A DNA stretch of 64,000 bases from Pedobacter cryoconitis (lineage in GTDB: Bacteria; Bacteroidota; Bacteroidia; Sphingobacteriales; Sphingobacteriaceae). The notes beneath the pieces are model-generated. The model did not search any database, was not told where the DNA came from, and saw nothing but the letters and a program-made list of their open reading frames with translations. A program made the position numbers and the translations under genes. The stretch covers positions 1,612,001 through 1,676,000 of the forward strand of contig NZ_CP014504.1 of the NCBI RefSeq assembly GCF_001590605.1, written 5' to 3'. Below are positions 32,937-42,004 of the stretch, one piece after another (positions within the stretch are counted from its first letter, which is position 1; each line of letters opens with the position of its first letter).

Positions 32937-34286
32937 ATGCAATCCTATGAACTAGACAAATCTGATGTTATCAGAATAAAATCTGCCCTGAATGGCAGCG
33001 ATAATCAATTGGCTGTAATTCTGGATGAATATCATGCTTCCGAAATTGCCATCTTATTTGAAAGCCTGACACAAGAGGACAGACAGCGTATCATCAACCT
33101 TCTTCCTGTTGAAACTGCATCTGAGATTTTTGCAGAAATGCACGAGGAAGCACACCCTGAAGAGTTACTTTTCCAGCTCCATCCAGATAAACGGACGGAG
33201 ATTGTAGAAGAACTCGATTATGATGATGCGACAGATATTATCTCGCAACTCGAAGAACACGAGCAAAAAGAGATTCTGGAAGACCTGAGCGAGGATGATG
33301 CCTCTCATATCAGGAACCTGCTGAGTTACGACGAAGATACAGCAGGAGGGCTGATGAATACGGAGTTTATCCGGATTCAGCTTCACCTGAAGAAAAAGGA
33401 TGCCATTGACGAAATCATCAGACAGAGCGAAGAAATTGAAGAATTCTATACCATTTTTGTGGTAGATGAACAAAATGTATTTCAGGGAATTGTCTCTTTA
33501 AAAGATATTATCAAAGCCAAAGGAAATGTAGAAATCACTTCGTTGGTTAAATCTGATGTGGCCTGGGTAAGCCCGGACACCGATCAGGAAGAAGTAGCAA
33601 GGCTGATCTCCCAATACAATATTACCAGTATCCCTGTTCTGGACAACCAGATGAAACTATTGGGTAGAGTTACTTTCGATGACGTTATTGACGTTTTGGA
33701 AGATGAGAATACGGAAGACATTCTGAAAATATCCGGCGTATCAGAAGATGAGGAATTAAGTGGTAACTGGGTAGAGGCTGTAAAATCAAGATTACCCTGG
33801 TTAATTATTAATTTAGGGACTGCTTTCCTTGCCTCAGCAGTAGTACGACATTTTGAACCAACCATTGCTAAAATCGCTGTACTATCTGCCTATATGACTA
33901 TAATTGCAGGAATGGGGGGGAACGCAGCTACTCAGGCACTGGCGGTAACCGTCAGAAGGATTTCCCTATACGATCTGACCGACAACCAAGCCTACCGTAC
34001 CGTTTTAAAAGAATTTACTGTTGGCCTGATCAATGGCGCTGTAACAGGCTTAATCGTTTTCATCTTTGCGCTTGTATTTGATGCAAACCCACTACTGGGA
34101 CTTGTTATTTTTCTGGCGATGACCGGTAATCTGGTTATAGCGGGCGTAACAGGAGCAGGGATACCTCTGATACTAAAAAGAGTAGGTATCGACCCTGCAA
34201 TTGCTTCATCCATCATCATTACCACTTTTACTGACGTATTTGGATTTTTACTTTTACTGGGAATGGCTAGTAAATTATTACTTTAA
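32937..34286 (+). CDS. mgtE: MgtE-type magnesium transporter
   Basis: 449 residues, dimeric Mg2+ channel. The cytoplasmic N domain, a superhelix of acidic repeats, covers about 1-130: LPVETASEIFAEM, LEEHEQKEILEDLSEDDASHIRNLL. It is followed by paired CBS domains (about 135-255; YTIFVVDEQNVFQGIVSLKDI and ITSIPVLDNQMKLLGRVTFDDVIDVLEDE) and a plug helix. Five membrane helices (about 285-445) include the pore segment AGMGGNAATQALAVTVRRI with the conserved Asn and the Asp in the last helices. In relatives the CBS and N domains bind Mg2+ and close the pore when Mg2+ is plentiful. It is adjacent to corA; no M-box riboswitch is seen. Confidence 0.94.
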   Translation: MQSYELDKSDVIRIKSALNGSDNQLAVILDEYHASEIAILFESLTQEDRQRIINLLPVETASEIFAEMHEEAHPEELLFQLHPDKRTEIVEELDYDDATDIISQLEEHEQKEILEDLSEDDASHIRNLLSYDEDTAGGLMNTEFIRIQLHLKKKDAIDEIIRQSEEIEEFYTIFVVDEQNVFQGIVSLKDIIKAKGNVEITSLVKSDVAWVSPDTDQEEVARLISQYNITSIPVLDNQMKLLGRVTFDDVIDVLEDENTEDILKISGVSEDEELSGNWVEAVKSRLPWLIINLGTAFLASAVVRHFEPTIAKIAVLSAYMTIIAGMGGNAATQALAVTVRRISLYDLTDNQAYRTVLKEFTVGLINGAVTGLIVFIFALVFDANPLLGLVIFLAMTGNLVIAGVTGAGIPLILKRVGIDPAIASSIIITTFTDVFGFLLLLGMASKLLL

Positions 34287-34299
34287 AGCAAACTAGTAA

Positions 34300-34336
34300 A
34301 TGAGTAAGCAGCTTTATATTAAAGCTGCTTACTCAT
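34300..34336. terminator. Perfect 17-bp hairpin between convergent mgtE and the minus-strand membrane gene
   Basis: Arms 34300-34316 and 34320-34336 are exact complements around a TAT loop. The right arm contains the stop codon (34329-34331) and last two codons of the minus-strand gene. It probably terminates both transcripts. Confidence 0.85.
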
Positions 34337-35345
34337 CGTCCATATTAATTTGTGAAGGAGAATATTCAAAAAGGCCCAAAATAGTATTTGCTTCGTCTAT
34401 AAAGCGTTCAATATTTTTAGTATTCCTGAAATTAATCAGAATTAATTGCCTGGTCTTTCCCTGTGCTGGAAGATCAAGAACCGCCTTTACTTCTGTTCCT
34501 GTATAGATAAAGTTCGTAGACTTACGAACAATTAAGAACTGGATAAAATCATCAAATGAATAGATCTTCCGGATAGCACCGCCAAGTGTCGAATAAATGA
34601 TCTGGCGGTTAGGCTTATCAAAACTTACAGAAGTGAAAAATGCATTGACAAAAATCACACCCAATACTACAGGAAGATAAGTAACCATCCATCTTTTATA
34701 ACTTTCCCTGTCATTCATAAAATCCGGATGGGCCAGGATAAAGAAAGTTAATGCAATCAATAAAATCCCCAGAATAAGACCACCTGTTTTATTGAAAAGT
34801 ATCTTGTAAATACCATTTTCTTCCTTAAAAAACTGGAAATCAAAAACGGGCGATTTAACATGCAGCGGACGATTTGAAAATACGAGCTCATTGATCCGGG
34901 GTAAAACTTCTTCCTCATAAGCGATCAGATTTTTGTTCGTTAATTTAGAATAACCACAAGAAATAAGAATTCCTTTTCCATGCCTGTTTTCTTTGGAGAA
35001 GACTTTATAACTTATGGCACCCATGGTATCATAAGGAGTAATGGTTGCAATCTGGTCAAAAGGAATAGTATGGGTTGTTATTCCAAAGAACTTCGTGTAT
35101 AGCTGCCTGCTATTTCCATCAAAAACAGCTTTACGCTCCCCAGAGCCATATAAGAATATAGCCAGCAATAAAATCAGCCCCTCAAATATAAGGAGCGTAG
35201 AAATGCTGGTTAATGTTTGAGTGAGGTAAAGTGCAATATTCAGCGTTGTAAATGCGATCAGGTAAATTATACTGATCCTGCGCGCCATCCTGGCCGGGTA
35301 AATAGTTAAAGTATCAGCTTCGTCAATCCAGTGTGTTTTCGCCAT
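34329..35345 (-). CDS. Hypothetical membrane protein with internally duplicated TM + PH-like units
   Basis: 338 residues. Two similar halves are visible. Each has a pair of membrane helices (about 22-66, and about 190-245) followed by a beta-rich stretch that begins with a matching element: FDGNSRQLYTKFFGITTHTIPFDQI (about 75-99) and FDKPNRQIIYSTLGGAIRKIYSFDDF (about 251-276). This is typical of membrane-linked PH-like domains. No enzymatic motif is seen. It is likely an inner-membrane protein with both soluble domains on the same side. The downstream hairpin contains its stop. It is preceded by a 17-base gap to the secreted 140-residue gene and may be cotranscribed. Function unknown. Confidence 0.7.
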   Translation of the reverse strand: MAKTHWIDEADTLTIYPARMARRISIIYLIAFTTLNIALYLTQTLTSISTLLIFEGLILLLAIFLYGSGERKAVFDGNSRQLYTKFFGITTHTIPFDQIATITPYDTMGAISYKVFSKENRHGKGILISCGYSKLTNKNLIAYEEEVLPRINELVFSNRPLHVKSPVFDFQFFKEENGIYKILFNKTGGLILGILLIALTFFILAHPDFMNDRESYKRWMVTYLPVVLGVIFVNAFFTSVSFDKPNRQIIYSTLGGAIRKIYSFDDFIQFLIVRKSTNFIYTGTEVKAVLDLPAQGKTRQLILINFRNTKNIERFIDEANTILGLFEYSPSQINMDDE

Positions 35346-35362
35346 TTTGTTTATATTATAAT

Positions 35363-35785
35363 TTAGATGCAGGATTCACAAATGTAAGTAACCTGGTAAT
35401 ACTTTTTACCGTCCTCATAACGGGTAGTTCCACTGGAGATTATTTTTTCTCCGTGTAGAAAGGCCTTTTGATCAAAGTTGGTCAGCTTTTGATACTTTGA
35501 TTTTGTTGGCACTAAATAACTGATAGTCTGAGTAGTCATTGCTGGAGTATAATGGATAAATAAATACTCTTGTGCAGTTTTATTGTGGTACAAAAAAAGA
35601 AAACCACCCGCTTTTTTCGGCTCACCATATACCTTTTTGAAACCATTTTTCTTTAAAATCTGCGGATGCGAAACAGCAGCATCTTTCCAAAATGAGAATA
35701 CGTCAGTATCCTGGAATGTTTGTGCCACACTACGCGTGCTCAGCAGTAAAAACGGGAGTGCAATAAGCAGTAAGTACCTTTTCAT
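35363..35785 (-). CDS. Secreted hypothetical protein
   Basis: 140 residues with a clear Sec signal peptide (MKRYLLLIALPFLLLSTRSVAQ, cleavage after AQ near residue 22). The rest is a small beta-rich domain with two cysteines near the C-terminus (YICESCI) that may form a disulphide. It contains HPQILKKNGFKKVYGEPKKAGGFLFLYHNKTAQEYLFIHY. I recognise no family. It starts 72 bases after the hairpin of the Ohr gene (upstream on the minus strand) and is followed 17 bases later by the duplicated membrane protein gene, so the two may form an operon. Confidence 0.75.
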   Translation of the reverse strand: MKRYLLLIALPFLLLSTRSVAQTFQDTDVFSFWKDAAVSHPQILKKNGFKKVYGEPKKAGGFLFLYHNKTAQEYLFIHYTPAMTTQTISYLVPTKSKYQKLTNFDQKAFLHGEKIISSGTTRYEDGKKYYQVTYICESCI

Positions 35786-35807
35786 TTCATGATTTAATTT
35801 AACTCAT

Positions 35808-35843
35808 AAAAAAGCCGCTGCCTTTAATAAAGCAGCGGCTCTA
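35808..35843 (-). terminator. Rho-independent terminator of the Ohr/OsmC gene
   Basis: AGCCGCTGC and GCAGCGGCT arms around a CTTTAATAAA loop (about 35814-35822 and 35833-35841), followed on the minus strand by a T-run. It ends the Ohr gene 15 bases after its stop. Confidence 0.88.
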
Positions 35844-35857
35844 TATTTATTTAAGCG

Positions 35858-36268
35858 CTATATAGCGGTAACTCTTGTTTCAATGTTACCCCTTGTGGCT
35901 TTTGAGTAAGGACAAGCTTTATGTGCCTTATCAGCCAATTTCTGAGTTTCCTCATGGCTTAGTCCAGGAATATGGACATCCAGCTCTGCAGACAATACAT
36001 AAGCATTTCCATCCTGATTAAACGAAACCTGTACATTGACAGTAGCTTCACCCACCTCTACACCTTCGTTTTTAGCTACCGCATGTAATGCACCCAGATA
36101 ACATGGGCCCCATGCTGCAGCAAATAATTGTTCAGGATTTGTTGCTCCTCCCTGACCCCCCATTTCTTTAGGTGTCCTTACTTCAAATTCTATTGTTCCA
36201 TCACTTGATTTTATATGGCCATCACGACCTCCTTTAGCTAGTACTGCAGCTGTATATAACTTTTCCAT
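35858..36268 (-). CDS. Organic hydroperoxide resistance protein (Ohr/OsmC family)
   Basis: 136 residues. Thiol-dependent peroxidase that reduces fatty-acid and other organic hydroperoxides in the cytoplasm, using lipoylated or other dithiols. The N-terminal KLYTAAVLAKGGRDGHIKSSDGTIEFEVRTPKEMGGQGGATNPEQLFAAAWGPCYLGAL sequence of the Ohr subgroup carries the catalytic Cys at about 55 (WGPC), and the resolving Cys lies in HKACPYSKATRGN (about 117-129). The catalytic Arg and Glu of Ohr are in the N-terminal half. It is a lone gene with its own terminator. An OhrR-type regulator is not in the window. Confidence 0.93.
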   Translation of the reverse strand: MEKLYTAAVLAKGGRDGHIKSSDGTIEFEVRTPKEMGGQGGATNPEQLFAAAWGPCYLGALHAVAKNEGVEVGEATVNVQVSFNQDGNAYVLSAELDVHIPGLSHEETQKLADKAHKACPYSKATRGNIETRVTAI

Positions 36269-36313
36269 GTTTTCTTGTTTATGGTATTACAACAAAAATC
36301 TATCCCTTAAGTT

Positions 36314-38476
36314 TTATATTTTAATCCTTTCAGTTAATTTAAAAATATCATAAGCTACCTTCTGGATCATCTCATACTGCTCAATAACCATCATTTCATT
36401 AGGATCAGTCGCCTTACTATCATCCTGTATGCTTTTGATTAAGGGCACGTTACTCGGCTCTCCATCATTTTTGATCAGGTACGCTGCAGAAAGATTCAAA
36501 AGGTAAAGCGTATTGTTCACCGTTGGCTTTAATTCCTCAGGATGAGATAATGTAAAAGCATGTTCTTTAAAATAAAGCGAAAGTGTAGCTGTATAAGAAG
36601 ACAGTAAATGATTCAGCGCTGTAAACTGATGCATCTCGGGCATTAACCGTTGTTTACTCTTAGGCTCGGAAAACATTTTTTGAAAAATAGAAGATAGATT
36701 CGCAGACGTTACATAAACCTCTTTGCGTGATAGCTTGTAGTTGGTCAGGTTGTGTTCTGTTTCTGTATATAAAAGCGTGACCTCATGGAAATACGCCATA
36801 TTTGCTCTTAAAGTACTTAGCATGGCCTCCTTTAAATTCTTATTCTCCCAGTTAGGGAATAAAGTATAACTACCTAATAAAGCGATTGCTGAGCCAATTA
36901 AAGTGTCAAAAATTCTTTCCCTGGCTACAGATAAACTACCCATCCCTAAAAAGTCAAACAAGACCAGGATATAAGGTGTCATAAACAACACACTGACAAT
37001 ATAATTCTTCCTTTGAAAGCTGTAAGTCCCGATCATGCAAAATAGCAGGATAAAAAACAGCGTATGCTTATCATGAATATAAACCAGGATTCCCATCCCG
37101 ATAAGCGCCCCCACAACAGTTCCGATTAAACGTTCATAATTACGCTGCTTGGTTAAACTGAAAGCGGGTTTAGAGATAACCAGTACAGTCAGCAAAATCC
37201 AGTAACTATGAGAGGAATCGAGCATTTTGGCAACCAGGTAACCAATCAGCATTGCTATGGATACACGCATTGCATGTCTGAAAGTAGAGGAACTAAAGGT
37301 AAGGTTATCAAAAAATAGTTTGGCATCAAACTTCTGCCGCGTAATAAAACGCTCTGTATCTATCGCACTATTATTCTTTAAATTCTTCTTTTCTTTCTTA
37401 TTAAAGTATCCATTGATAGCTTTAACCCTTGCAGCTATATTTTCAATATTTACTTCTATATTTTTAAGCGCAATCAGTCCCAGTGTATTATACTTACCAT
37501 CAGTATTATCTTTTTCAAGCACATTGATTTTATCCTTCAGTCGCTTCACATCTTCAGTCAATACCGCAGGCGGGCGGGGAGTGCCTCCGGTTTTAAGTGC
37601 AAATGCAATTTCATCCAGTTCCCAGGCAATCCTGTTGATAATTCGCTCATAATGGGAAAGTATCCCAGCCTTATCAAATTGATCATGAAGCTGTTTATAG
37701 TTGTAATAAGTTGACATGACCTGTTCATACAGATCTACCATATCTACAAAAACCAATAGTAAAAATCGGCCTTCCGGTGTCGATTCTCTCACAATTTCAC
37801 GCGTCTTGAACAGCACCTCTCTAACTGCATCCTGCTTTTCATGAACAGCTACCTGAAGTTGGATCAGCTCCGCATAATTATCATCATAATTTGTGTTTTC
37901 ATGATAAAACTTCGCTTTCGCCCTTAAAAACTCACTCACCTCATGAATAGAATCACTCAGCGTTTGCTGCACCAGCCGATAAGGTCTGAGCCTATAAAAG
38001 AAATAACTTAAAACCGTATACCACAAACTGCCGGAGAAAACCAGTGCAGAATAGATCAATACGTCTTTCCATGGTCTTACATCATCGATACTCAACACCA
38101 TAATCAGCAAAGATGCTGTGCCCACTAAAGCCGCCCTTGTTCCATAAAGGAAAAACATGGAGAACAGAAAGCTACAACCTACCAATAAAACTGCAATAAA
38201 ATACTGGTTTTTGTTAGTCAAGCCTACAATCACTGACAGTACTGTGATCAGCACTGTTGTAACCAGCATTGCATTTCTGCGGTGTACAATTGGTCCGGGT
38301 GTATCCACTACGCTAACGCAAAGTGCGCCTAATGATAAAGTCATTCCATACTTCAGCAGACCAAACTGAGCTAAAATCAAAGAGGGCAGAAGCACCCCAA
38401 AGGTGATCCGCAACCCGTCTGCGAAATAGGTGCTCAGTAAAAAATCATGTATGCTTCTGATTGGACGGTTAAACAT
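36314..38476 (-). CDS. FUSC/YccS-family inner-membrane protein
   Basis: 720 residues. Two blocks of about five to six membrane helices (about 20-165 and 405-530) each precede a cytoplasmic helical stretch, the arrangement of the fusaric acid resistance / YccS-YhfK / aromatic acid exporter family. The N-terminal IHDFLLSTYFADGLRITFGVLLPSLIL begins the first bundle, and the central coiled-coil-rich portion (about 180-370) carries many charged residues. The second bundle starts RHAMRVSIAMLIGYLVAKMLDSSHSYWILLTVLVISKP. The role is probably export or envelope integrity; substrate unknown. It is followed by a TetA-like MFS on the same strand upstream. Confidence 0.85.
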   Translation of the reverse strand: MFNRPIRSIHDFLLSTYFADGLRITFGVLLPSLILAQFGLLKYGMTLSLGALCVSVVDTPGPIVHRRNAMLVTTVLITVLSVIVGLTNKNQYFIAVLLVGCSFLFSMFFLYGTRAALVGTASLLIMVLSIDDVRPWKDVLIYSALVFSGSLWYTVLSYFFYRLRPYRLVQQTLSDSIHEVSEFLRAKAKFYHENTNYDDNYAELIQLQVAVHEKQDAVREVLFKTREIVRESTPEGRFLLLVFVDMVDLYEQVMSTYYNYKQLHDQFDKAGILSHYERIINRIAWELDEIAFALKTGGTPRPPAVLTEDVKRLKDKINVLEKDNTDGKYNTLGLIALKNIEVNIENIAARVKAINGYFNKKEKKNLKNNSAIDTERFITRQKFDAKLFFDNLTFSSSTFRHAMRVSIAMLIGYLVAKMLDSSHSYWILLTVLVISKPAFSLTKQRNYERLIGTVVGALIGMGILVYIHDKHTLFFILLFCMIGTYSFQRKNYIVSVLFMTPYILVLFDFLGMGSLSVARERIFDTLIGSAIALLGSYTLFPNWENKNLKEAMLSTLRANMAYFHEVTLLYTETEHNLTNYKLSRKEVYVTSANLSSIFQKMFSEPKSKQRLMPEMHQFTALNHLLSSYTATLSLYFKEHAFTLSHPEELKPTVNNTLYLLNLSAAYLIKNDGEPSNVPLIKSIQDDSKATDPNEMMVIEQYEMIQKVAYDIFKLTERIKI

Positions 38477-38522
38477 TTCTGGAGGTTAATATTTGAATTG
38501 AGCAATAATCTGACCGAAACAA

Positions 38523-38547
38523 CCTGATTTAGTATATGTAAATCAGG
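38523..38547 (-). terminator. Hairpin spanning the stop codon of the TetA-like gene
   Basis: CCTGATTTA (38523-38531) pairs with TAAATCAGG (38539-38547) around a seven-base loop. The stop codon of the minus-strand gene (38543-38545) is part of the stem. Confidence 0.6.
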
Positions 38548-39757
38548 AATGGTGCTTTTTGAGTGCCGCAGCGCAAATAAACAGACCGATAAGTGTTAGA
38601 AACGCAGCCATTAAAAACGGTGCTCCCGGAAAGTAAATTGCATTTTTTGGATCGGTGAAATAGTGAAAAAGATTGTTCATAATTAACGGACCAAAGATCG
38701 CTGCCATACTCATCAGACTAGCCGTAAACCCTTGTATTTCACCTTGTGCATTTGCCTCGACATGATTAGAAATAATCCCCTGCATAGCCGGCCCATAGAT
38801 ACCTGCCAGTCCGTAAGGCAGCATGAAAGCGAACATCATCCAGCCTTTTGTCGCGAAGGCAAAAAGGACAAATCCGATCATATATAAAAACAACCCATAA
38901 AAAACGGCTTTTTCCTGTCCGATCTTAGGAATAATTATCCGGATCAGCCCTCCCTGTACTACGCCAACTACAATTCCGACAAAGCCTAAAGAATATCCCA
39001 CCCAAGCCTCATTCCAATGAAATTTTTCCATTGTATAATAAGTCCAGGTTGACTGAACAGCATGTGCTGCAAGGTATAAAAGGAATAAAGCAGCCAAAAG
39101 ACCTATCAATTTAGGAAATTGTACGACCCGTAATAAAGACCCAACAGGGTTCGCTCTTTTCCAGTCAAAACTTCTTCTGTTTTCTTTGGCTAATGATTCT
39201 GGTAAGATGAAATAACCATATAGCCAGTTCACCAATGCCAGCACAGCTGAAATAATAAAAGGGATCCTAAGTCCAAACTGGCTAAATACACCACCAATAA
39301 CTGGCCCTACAATGAAACCAATACCAAAGGCAGCCCCGATCATTCCGAAGTTTTGTGCTCTTTTTTCCGGTGTACTTACATCAGCAATATAGGCCATGGC
39401 TGTGGTAAAGCTCGCTCCGGTTACTCCGGCCAATGCTCTGCCTACAAATAACCAACCGATAGTGGGCGCAAAAGCCAGAAAAATATAATCAATTCCCAGG
39501 CCGAATAAAGAAGCCAGAAGTATAGGTCTGCGACCGAATTTATCACTCAATCCACCTAATACAGGGGCGCTGATAAACTGCATAATAGAGTAGGAAATAG
39601 TTAGATAACCGCCGTAAAGTGCAGCAACACTTAGTCCTCCACCAGTAAGTTCTTCTATTAATTTTGGTAAAACAGGGATAATAATTCCAAATCCCGTAAA
39701 GTCAATCAGTAAAGTGATAAAAATAAACCCAATTGCAGATTTTTTTGGAGAGGCCAT
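38543..39757 (-). CDS. TetA-like MFS transporter (TCR/Tet family)
   Basis: 404 residues, 12 membrane helices. It is the DHA1 family of the TetA type: [29 protein letters not shown] (about 9-37) is the N-terminal motif, and [17 protein letters not shown] (about 67-83) is motif [53 protein letters not shown] (about 104-155) covers helices 4 and 5 with motif C (GxxxGPVIGG). Members exchange tetracycline-Mg2+ or other drugs for H+, but chromosomal Bacteroidota copies are usually uncharacterised, so resistance is not claimed. It is followed on the minus strand by FUSC after a 66-base gap and preceded by ThuA. Confidence 0.88.
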   Translation of the reverse strand: MASPKKSAIGFIFITLLIDFTGFGIIIPVLPKLIEELTGGGLSVAALYGGYLTISYSIMQFISAPVLGGLSDKFGRRPILLASLFGLGIDYIFLAFAPTIGWLFVGRALAGVTGASFTTAMAYIADVSTPEKRAQNFGMIGAAFGIGFIVGPVIGGVFSQFGLRIPFIISAVLALVNWLYGYFILPESLAKENRRSFDWKRANPVGSLLRVVQFPKLIGLLAALFLLYLAAHAVQSTWTYYTMEKFHWNEAWVGYSLGFVGIVVGVVQGGLIRIIIPKIGQEKAVFYGLFLYMIGFVLFAFATKGWMMFAFMLPYGLAGIYGPAMQGIISNHVEANAQGEIQGFTASLMSMAAIFGPLIMNNLFHYFTDPKNAIYFPGAPFLMAAFLTLIGLFICAAALKKHHS

Positions 39758-39792
39758 ATGATAAATTAAACCGTAAAATTAGATTAATTTCT

Positions 39793-40521
39793 TTAATTGC
39801 TGCCAATTGCATATTGAATACCGCCTAACAGATGTTTCAGGTAATTCTGATCCGCATAAGACTCCTCTGTATGACCTAATTCCGTATACCATGATCTTCC
39901 TCCATCATAATCATGGTACCAGGCCATTGGATGTACATCACCGTTAATGCCACCTGTATAAGACTTCTCATCAATCGTAATTAATACCTTAATGTCTTTG
40001 TTTACCTCTTTGAAATTGTACCATTCATCTTTCCTGGTCCAGACTGCCGGCAAATGTTTGGTAGAAATGTGCGACCGGTCTGTAACATTTAATACAGCTT
40101 GTTGCTGGGCAGGATGACTCACAAAGTAAGCCCCTACTAATTTACCATACCAAGGCCATCCATATTCCGTATCTGTAGCCGCATGCACGCCCGCAAATCC
40201 GCTGCCAGCTTGTATATATTTTTCAAAACTTGTTTGCTGCACATCGTTCAATACATCACCTGTGGTTTGCAAGAAAACTACTGCAGCATATTTTTTAAGA
40301 GAATCCGGATTGAAATAGCTGGCATTTTCTGTCGTATCTACATCAAAACCATGTTCCTTACCCAATTTCATAATCGCGGTTTTTCCAGTGGCAATAGCGC
40401 TATGTCTGAAACCTGCAGTTTTAGAAAACACAAGAATCCGGGGTTTAGCAGATTGTCCGTATGCAGTAACTACTAAAAATGGCAGTAAAATAAAGCTCAA
40501 TAAAAGGGTTAGATTTTTCAT
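39793..40521 (-). CDS. ThuA-domain secreted protein
   Basis: From M at 40521 (MKNLTLLLSF) the protein has 242 residues; an in-frame ATG at 40545 would add eight residues before the signal peptide. The signal peptide is about 1-23, ending TAYGQS. The body is the ThuA trehalose-utilisation fold (a class I glutamine-amidotransferase-like domain): RILVFSKTAGFRHSAI (about 26-41), FLQTTGDVLNDVQQTSFEKYIQAGSGFAGVHAATDTEYGWPWYGKL (about 85-130) and HPMAWYHDYDGGRSWYTELGHTEESY (about 193-218). Many members are extracellular and associated with glycoside or 3-keto-sugar degradation. Periplasmic location is inferred from the signal peptide. Its substrate is unknown. Confidence 0.88.
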   Translation of the reverse strand: MKNLTLLLSFILLPFLVVTAYGQSAKPRILVFSKTAGFRHSAIATGKTAIMKLGKEHGFDVDTTENASYFNPDSLKKYAAVVFLQTTGDVLNDVQQTSFEKYIQAGSGFAGVHAATDTEYGWPWYGKLVGAYFVSHPAQQQAVLNVTDRSHISTKHLPAVWTRKDEWYNFKEVNKDIKVLITIDEKSYTGGINGDVHPMAWYHDYDGGRSWYTELGHTEESYADQNYLKHLLGGIQYAIGSN

Positions 40522-40636
40522 AATTGAAAGATACTTATAAATCATAATAACTCAAGAAATGTTTTTTTCTTACTAGCTCAGAAATATTATAAATAATTGT
40601 ATTACTGGACATAGTGATGAATACATAAATTCATTA

Positions 40637-42004
40637 TTAACCTTTACGAAGATGCCACGACTTGGTTTTAGTGAATGCCCTGAGCCCCTGATGAGACAAA
40701 GTAGCCCCAATTCCTGAATGTTTTCTTCCACTCCAGGGAAGGCCTGCACTTACCCGGTCACAACAATTCCAGTAACCAGTTCCAGTGTCAATCTGAGAAA
40801 GGATTTCCTTAGCCCGGTCTATGCTGTCTGTATAAACGGATGCGGTTAATCCATATACGGAGTCTTTCATCAGCCGGAGGGCCTCAGCATCATCTTTTAC
40901 CTTCATGATGCCTATAATCGGCCCAAAACTCTCTTCCTGCATAACTTTCATGTCATTAGACACGCCAGTTAAAACAGTAGGTTCAAAATTATACCCTTTG
41001 CCAATAATTCTTTTTCCACCATTTAACAGCACCGCGCCTTTAGCTAACGCATCTTTAATCTGTCCTTCCAATACCTCAAGCTGTTCCTTGCGTGTTAGTG
41101 CTCCGATATAAATACCTTCTTCAGTTGGTGTTCCTATCTTCCATGATTTGACCTCTTTAACAAAAGAGTAAATATAGCTATCATACACTTTTTCATGTAC
41201 ATATATTCTTTCCACTGCACAGCAACTCTGTCCGTTGTTGTAAAATGCGCCATCCGCTGTTCCGGTTGCCACCGCTTCAATATCCTTTACATCATCAGCG
41301 ACGTATAAAGGATCTTTACCGCCTAATTCAAGCTGACAAGGAACCATCTTAGCGGCTACCCGCTGGTAAATACGCTGACCTGTGCGGTAAGAGCCTGTAA
41401 AATAATAACCATCAAAATCCATATCAAGCAAAAGTTCACCGGTTTCCCTGGCGCCTAAAGCCACTTGAAAAACGCCATCGGGTATACCTGCCTTTTTAAG
41501 CAGCTTTTCAATTTCCAATCCAGTCAAAGATGCATATTCAGAGGGTTTATAAAGCACAGCATTTCCAGCCAGCAGTGCAGGTATAAAAACATTCACACCA
41601 ACCAGATAGGGGTAGTTCCAGGCAGAGATATTACAGATCACTCCAAGCGGATCATAAGAGATGACTTCCTTGAGGTCAACAGAATTAATGATCTGTTCAT
41701 CAGAAAGATATTTAACAGCATGAGTACACATCCACTGCATCCTGGACCTGGCGCCATTAAGCTCATTGCGGGCTTGCTGCAAAGGCTTCCCAACTTCTGA
41801 AGTCAGCACTCCGGCAAGCCTTTCTTTCTCAACTTCCAGCAAATCATCGAATTGCTGAATCACCTTGATCCTTTCAGCCAAGCCAGTTTTAGCCCATTGC
41901 AGCTGTGCATTTTTCAATATTTCCAGTTTTGCATGCAACGAAGACTCAGTATCTTCCTGGAGTGTTGCAATTATCTCTTCTGTAGCAGGATTTATTACGT
42001 TCAT
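40637..42004 (-). CDS. NAD-dependent aldehyde dehydrogenase in the gamma-glutamylated amine operon
   Basis: 455-residue ALDH-superfamily protein, related to succinate-semialdehyde and gamma-glutamyl-aminoaldehyde dehydrogenases. Motifs: NISAWNYPYLVG (about 130-141), VLYKPSEYASLTGLEIE (about 154-170), FTGSYRTGQRI (about 206-216), PCQLELGGKDPLYV (about 226-239, catalytic Glu) and NGQSCCAVERIYVH (about 262-275, catalytic Cys). It overlaps the amidotransferase-like gene by four bases and is the last gene of the five-gene operon. Inference: oxidises gamma-glutamyl-aminoacetaldehyde to gamma-glutamylglycine if ethanolamine is the substrate. A simple aldehyde oxidation role is the alternative. Confidence 0.92.
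   Translation of the reverse strand: MNVINPATEEIIATLQEDTESSLHAKLEILKNAQLQWAKTGLAERIKVIQQFDDLLEVEKERLAGVLTSEVGKPLQQARNELNGARSRMQWMCTHAVKYLSDEQIINSVDLKEVISYDPLGVICNISAWNYPYLVGVNVFIPALLAGNAVLYKPSEYASLTGLEIEKLLKKAGIPDGVFQVALGARETGELLLDMDFDGYYFTGSYRTGQRIYQRVAAKMVPCQLELGGKDPLYVADDVKDIEAVATGTADGAFYNNGQSCCAVERIYVHEKVYDSYIYSFVKEVKSWKIGTPTEEGIYIGALTRKEQLEVLEGQIKDALAKGAVLLNGGKRIIGKGYNFEPTVLTGVSNDMKVMQEESFGPIIGIMKVKDDAEALRLMKDSVYGLTASVYTDSIDRAKEILSQIDTGTGYWNCCDRVSAGLPWSGRKHSGIGATLSHQGLRAFTKTKSWHLRKG

Noticed and set aside
38543..39757. Acquired tetracycline resistance gene
   Set aside because: There are no mobile-element remnants, and the neighbours and base composition are uniform; it looks like a native MFS gene of the TetA-like group.
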